The notes under the pieces: generated by a model
What the model was told of the DNA's origin: nothing
What the model saw: the letters and a program-made list of their open reading frames with translations, nothing else
Database searches by the model: none
Assembly: GCA_947036995.1 (NCBI GenBank)
Contig: CAMQTD010000007.1
Location: 1 to 38,666, forward strand
Length of the DNA: 38,666 nucleotides
Source: an uncultured Parabacteroides sp.
GTDB lineage: Bacteria; Bacteroidota; Bacteroidia; Bacteroidales; Tannerellaceae
Direction of reading: 5' to 3'
Shown: positions 38,601 through 38,666 of the stretch, one piece after another
Layout of the letters: every line of letters begins with the position of its first letter
Numbering within the stretch: position 1 is the stretch's first letter
Made by a program: the position numbers and the translations under genes

Positions 38601-38666
38601 CAACTCCCTCTAAACGTTTCTTTTTTTGAGATTTATTCTGTAATTGATTATTGTTATTAGATTTAT
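35602..38666 (-). CDS. SusC/RagA family TonB-linked outer membrane protein, 5' end cut by window edge
   Basis: Carboxypeptidase-regulatory-like domain; ALEEVVVTAFGVSQKKESMVGSVQ; plug LKDATATALYGTRGANGVMIVTTKSGK; frame open beyond the tracked ATG at 38598 to the window edge (KSNNNNQLQNKSQKKKRLEGVVLDENN). Confidence 0.94.
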   Translation of the reverse strand, partial: KSNNNNQLQNKSQKKKRLEGVVLDENNIPAIGVNIVQKGNPTVGTITDMDGNFMIDIPLKSILIVSYIGYKSQEIQVGKNDFVKVSLVPDIAALEEVVVTAFGVSQKKESMVGSVQQIRPSDLTVPSSSLTSSFAGRMAGVIAVQKSGEPGADGSNFWIRGKSTFSGATGALIVLDGVEISGQELNALDAEVIESFSILKDATATALYGTRGANGVMIVTTKSGKDMIKPVINFRFEAAVRELTSVPEMVDGNEYMRLYNESVTTRGGNQALFTEEKIKGTLAGNNSYIYPNVNWYDTMFKPLSDSERFNFNIRGGRKVVTYFMSASVKRDGGNLRSLSNDYFSYNNSVNVVRYDFINNLKIKATPTTDISLGLNVNMQDWSGPKKSVNDIFSISKEASPVDFPVKYPSEGGAHELWGGLSGGVYNGGFRNPVAEYVSGYKSSFTSIVNTNLKLKQDLKVITKGLTFNALISFKNTSKTTVERGGAYNQYEKDVYDTATGEYTLSRVGGEQNTALSTTGSSSGTRRLYIQTYLDYTRKFGIQSVNALLLYNQDQLDLNLPDNLLNSLPRRKQGLAGRFSYSYDNRYMTEVNFGYNGSENFEKGNRYGFFPSFALGYNISEEKFWEPLSDILPYFKLRGSFGLVGNDAISNTRFAYLEDIILSNNSWGYTTGVNQNITQNGPHWNRFYNPELTWEVGEKYNIGFDAQLFHDFKINVDLFQEIRKNIYVERGNTIPDFIGTSSTKVYGNVGKMKNVGMDISLDYNKQLTKDFFLSFKGTFTFARNTVLAKDEPPYALYPNLQQVGHSVDQKLLYLSNGLFVNADDVLKHAEQTLGYIPMPGDIKYSDIPNVEGIVDGIIDSNDRQYHGNPTTPEIIYGFGPSMRYKNWDFSLFFQGAAKVSILMNDVHPFGKNATRGVMDFIAEDYWTESNPNANAAYPRLTRDTNNNNVVQSTYWLRNGAFLKLKNAEVGFSHKMFRVYLSGTNLMTFSPFKYWDPEMGSGNGLGYPTQKTYNVGIQFTFK

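Noticed and set aside
1-38666. CRISPR arrays, IS elements, rRNA, tRNA
   Set aside because: No regularly spaced repeats, transposase-like ORFs, rRNA-like sequence or tRNA cloverleaf were recognised by eye; a tRNAscan or IS search was not possible.

Overview
The window looks like a Bacteroidetes (Bacteroidales-like) chromosome segment. Positions 1-26 kb are mostly housekeeping genes: rseP (cut by the left edge), dxr, M23 peptidase, rimM, murA, DUF4290, DUF4293, rpoZ-like, bamD, ACT protein, paaK, thyA, folA, rlmH, nadC, aroC, slyD-type FKBP, MalY/PatB, purC, menG/ubiE and aroE. The most system-like part is 10.4-15.7 kb, a minus-strand cluster running small YbjN/DUF2170-like protein > PspA/YjfJ > DUF4178 > DUF1190-like lipoprotein > tandem DUF350 membrane protein > membrane-anchored aminopropyltransferase > AdoMet decarboxylase. 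It resembles the E. coli yjfIJKLMC layout, but a polyamine-synthesis pair stands where E. coli has the ATP-grasp enzyme, and a strong terminator-like hairpin lies inside the cluster. Positions 26.2-29.5 kb hold two surface lipoproteins under a clear cobalamin riboswitch, with no btuB in the window and a candidate small membrane-protein ORF (possibly frameshifted) in the leader. Positions 29.8-38.7 kb hold a SusC/SusD locus with two serine-type sulfatases, a frameshifted lipoprotein and a truncated glycosidase-like remnant. All family names were assigned by reading the translations; no database search was possible.
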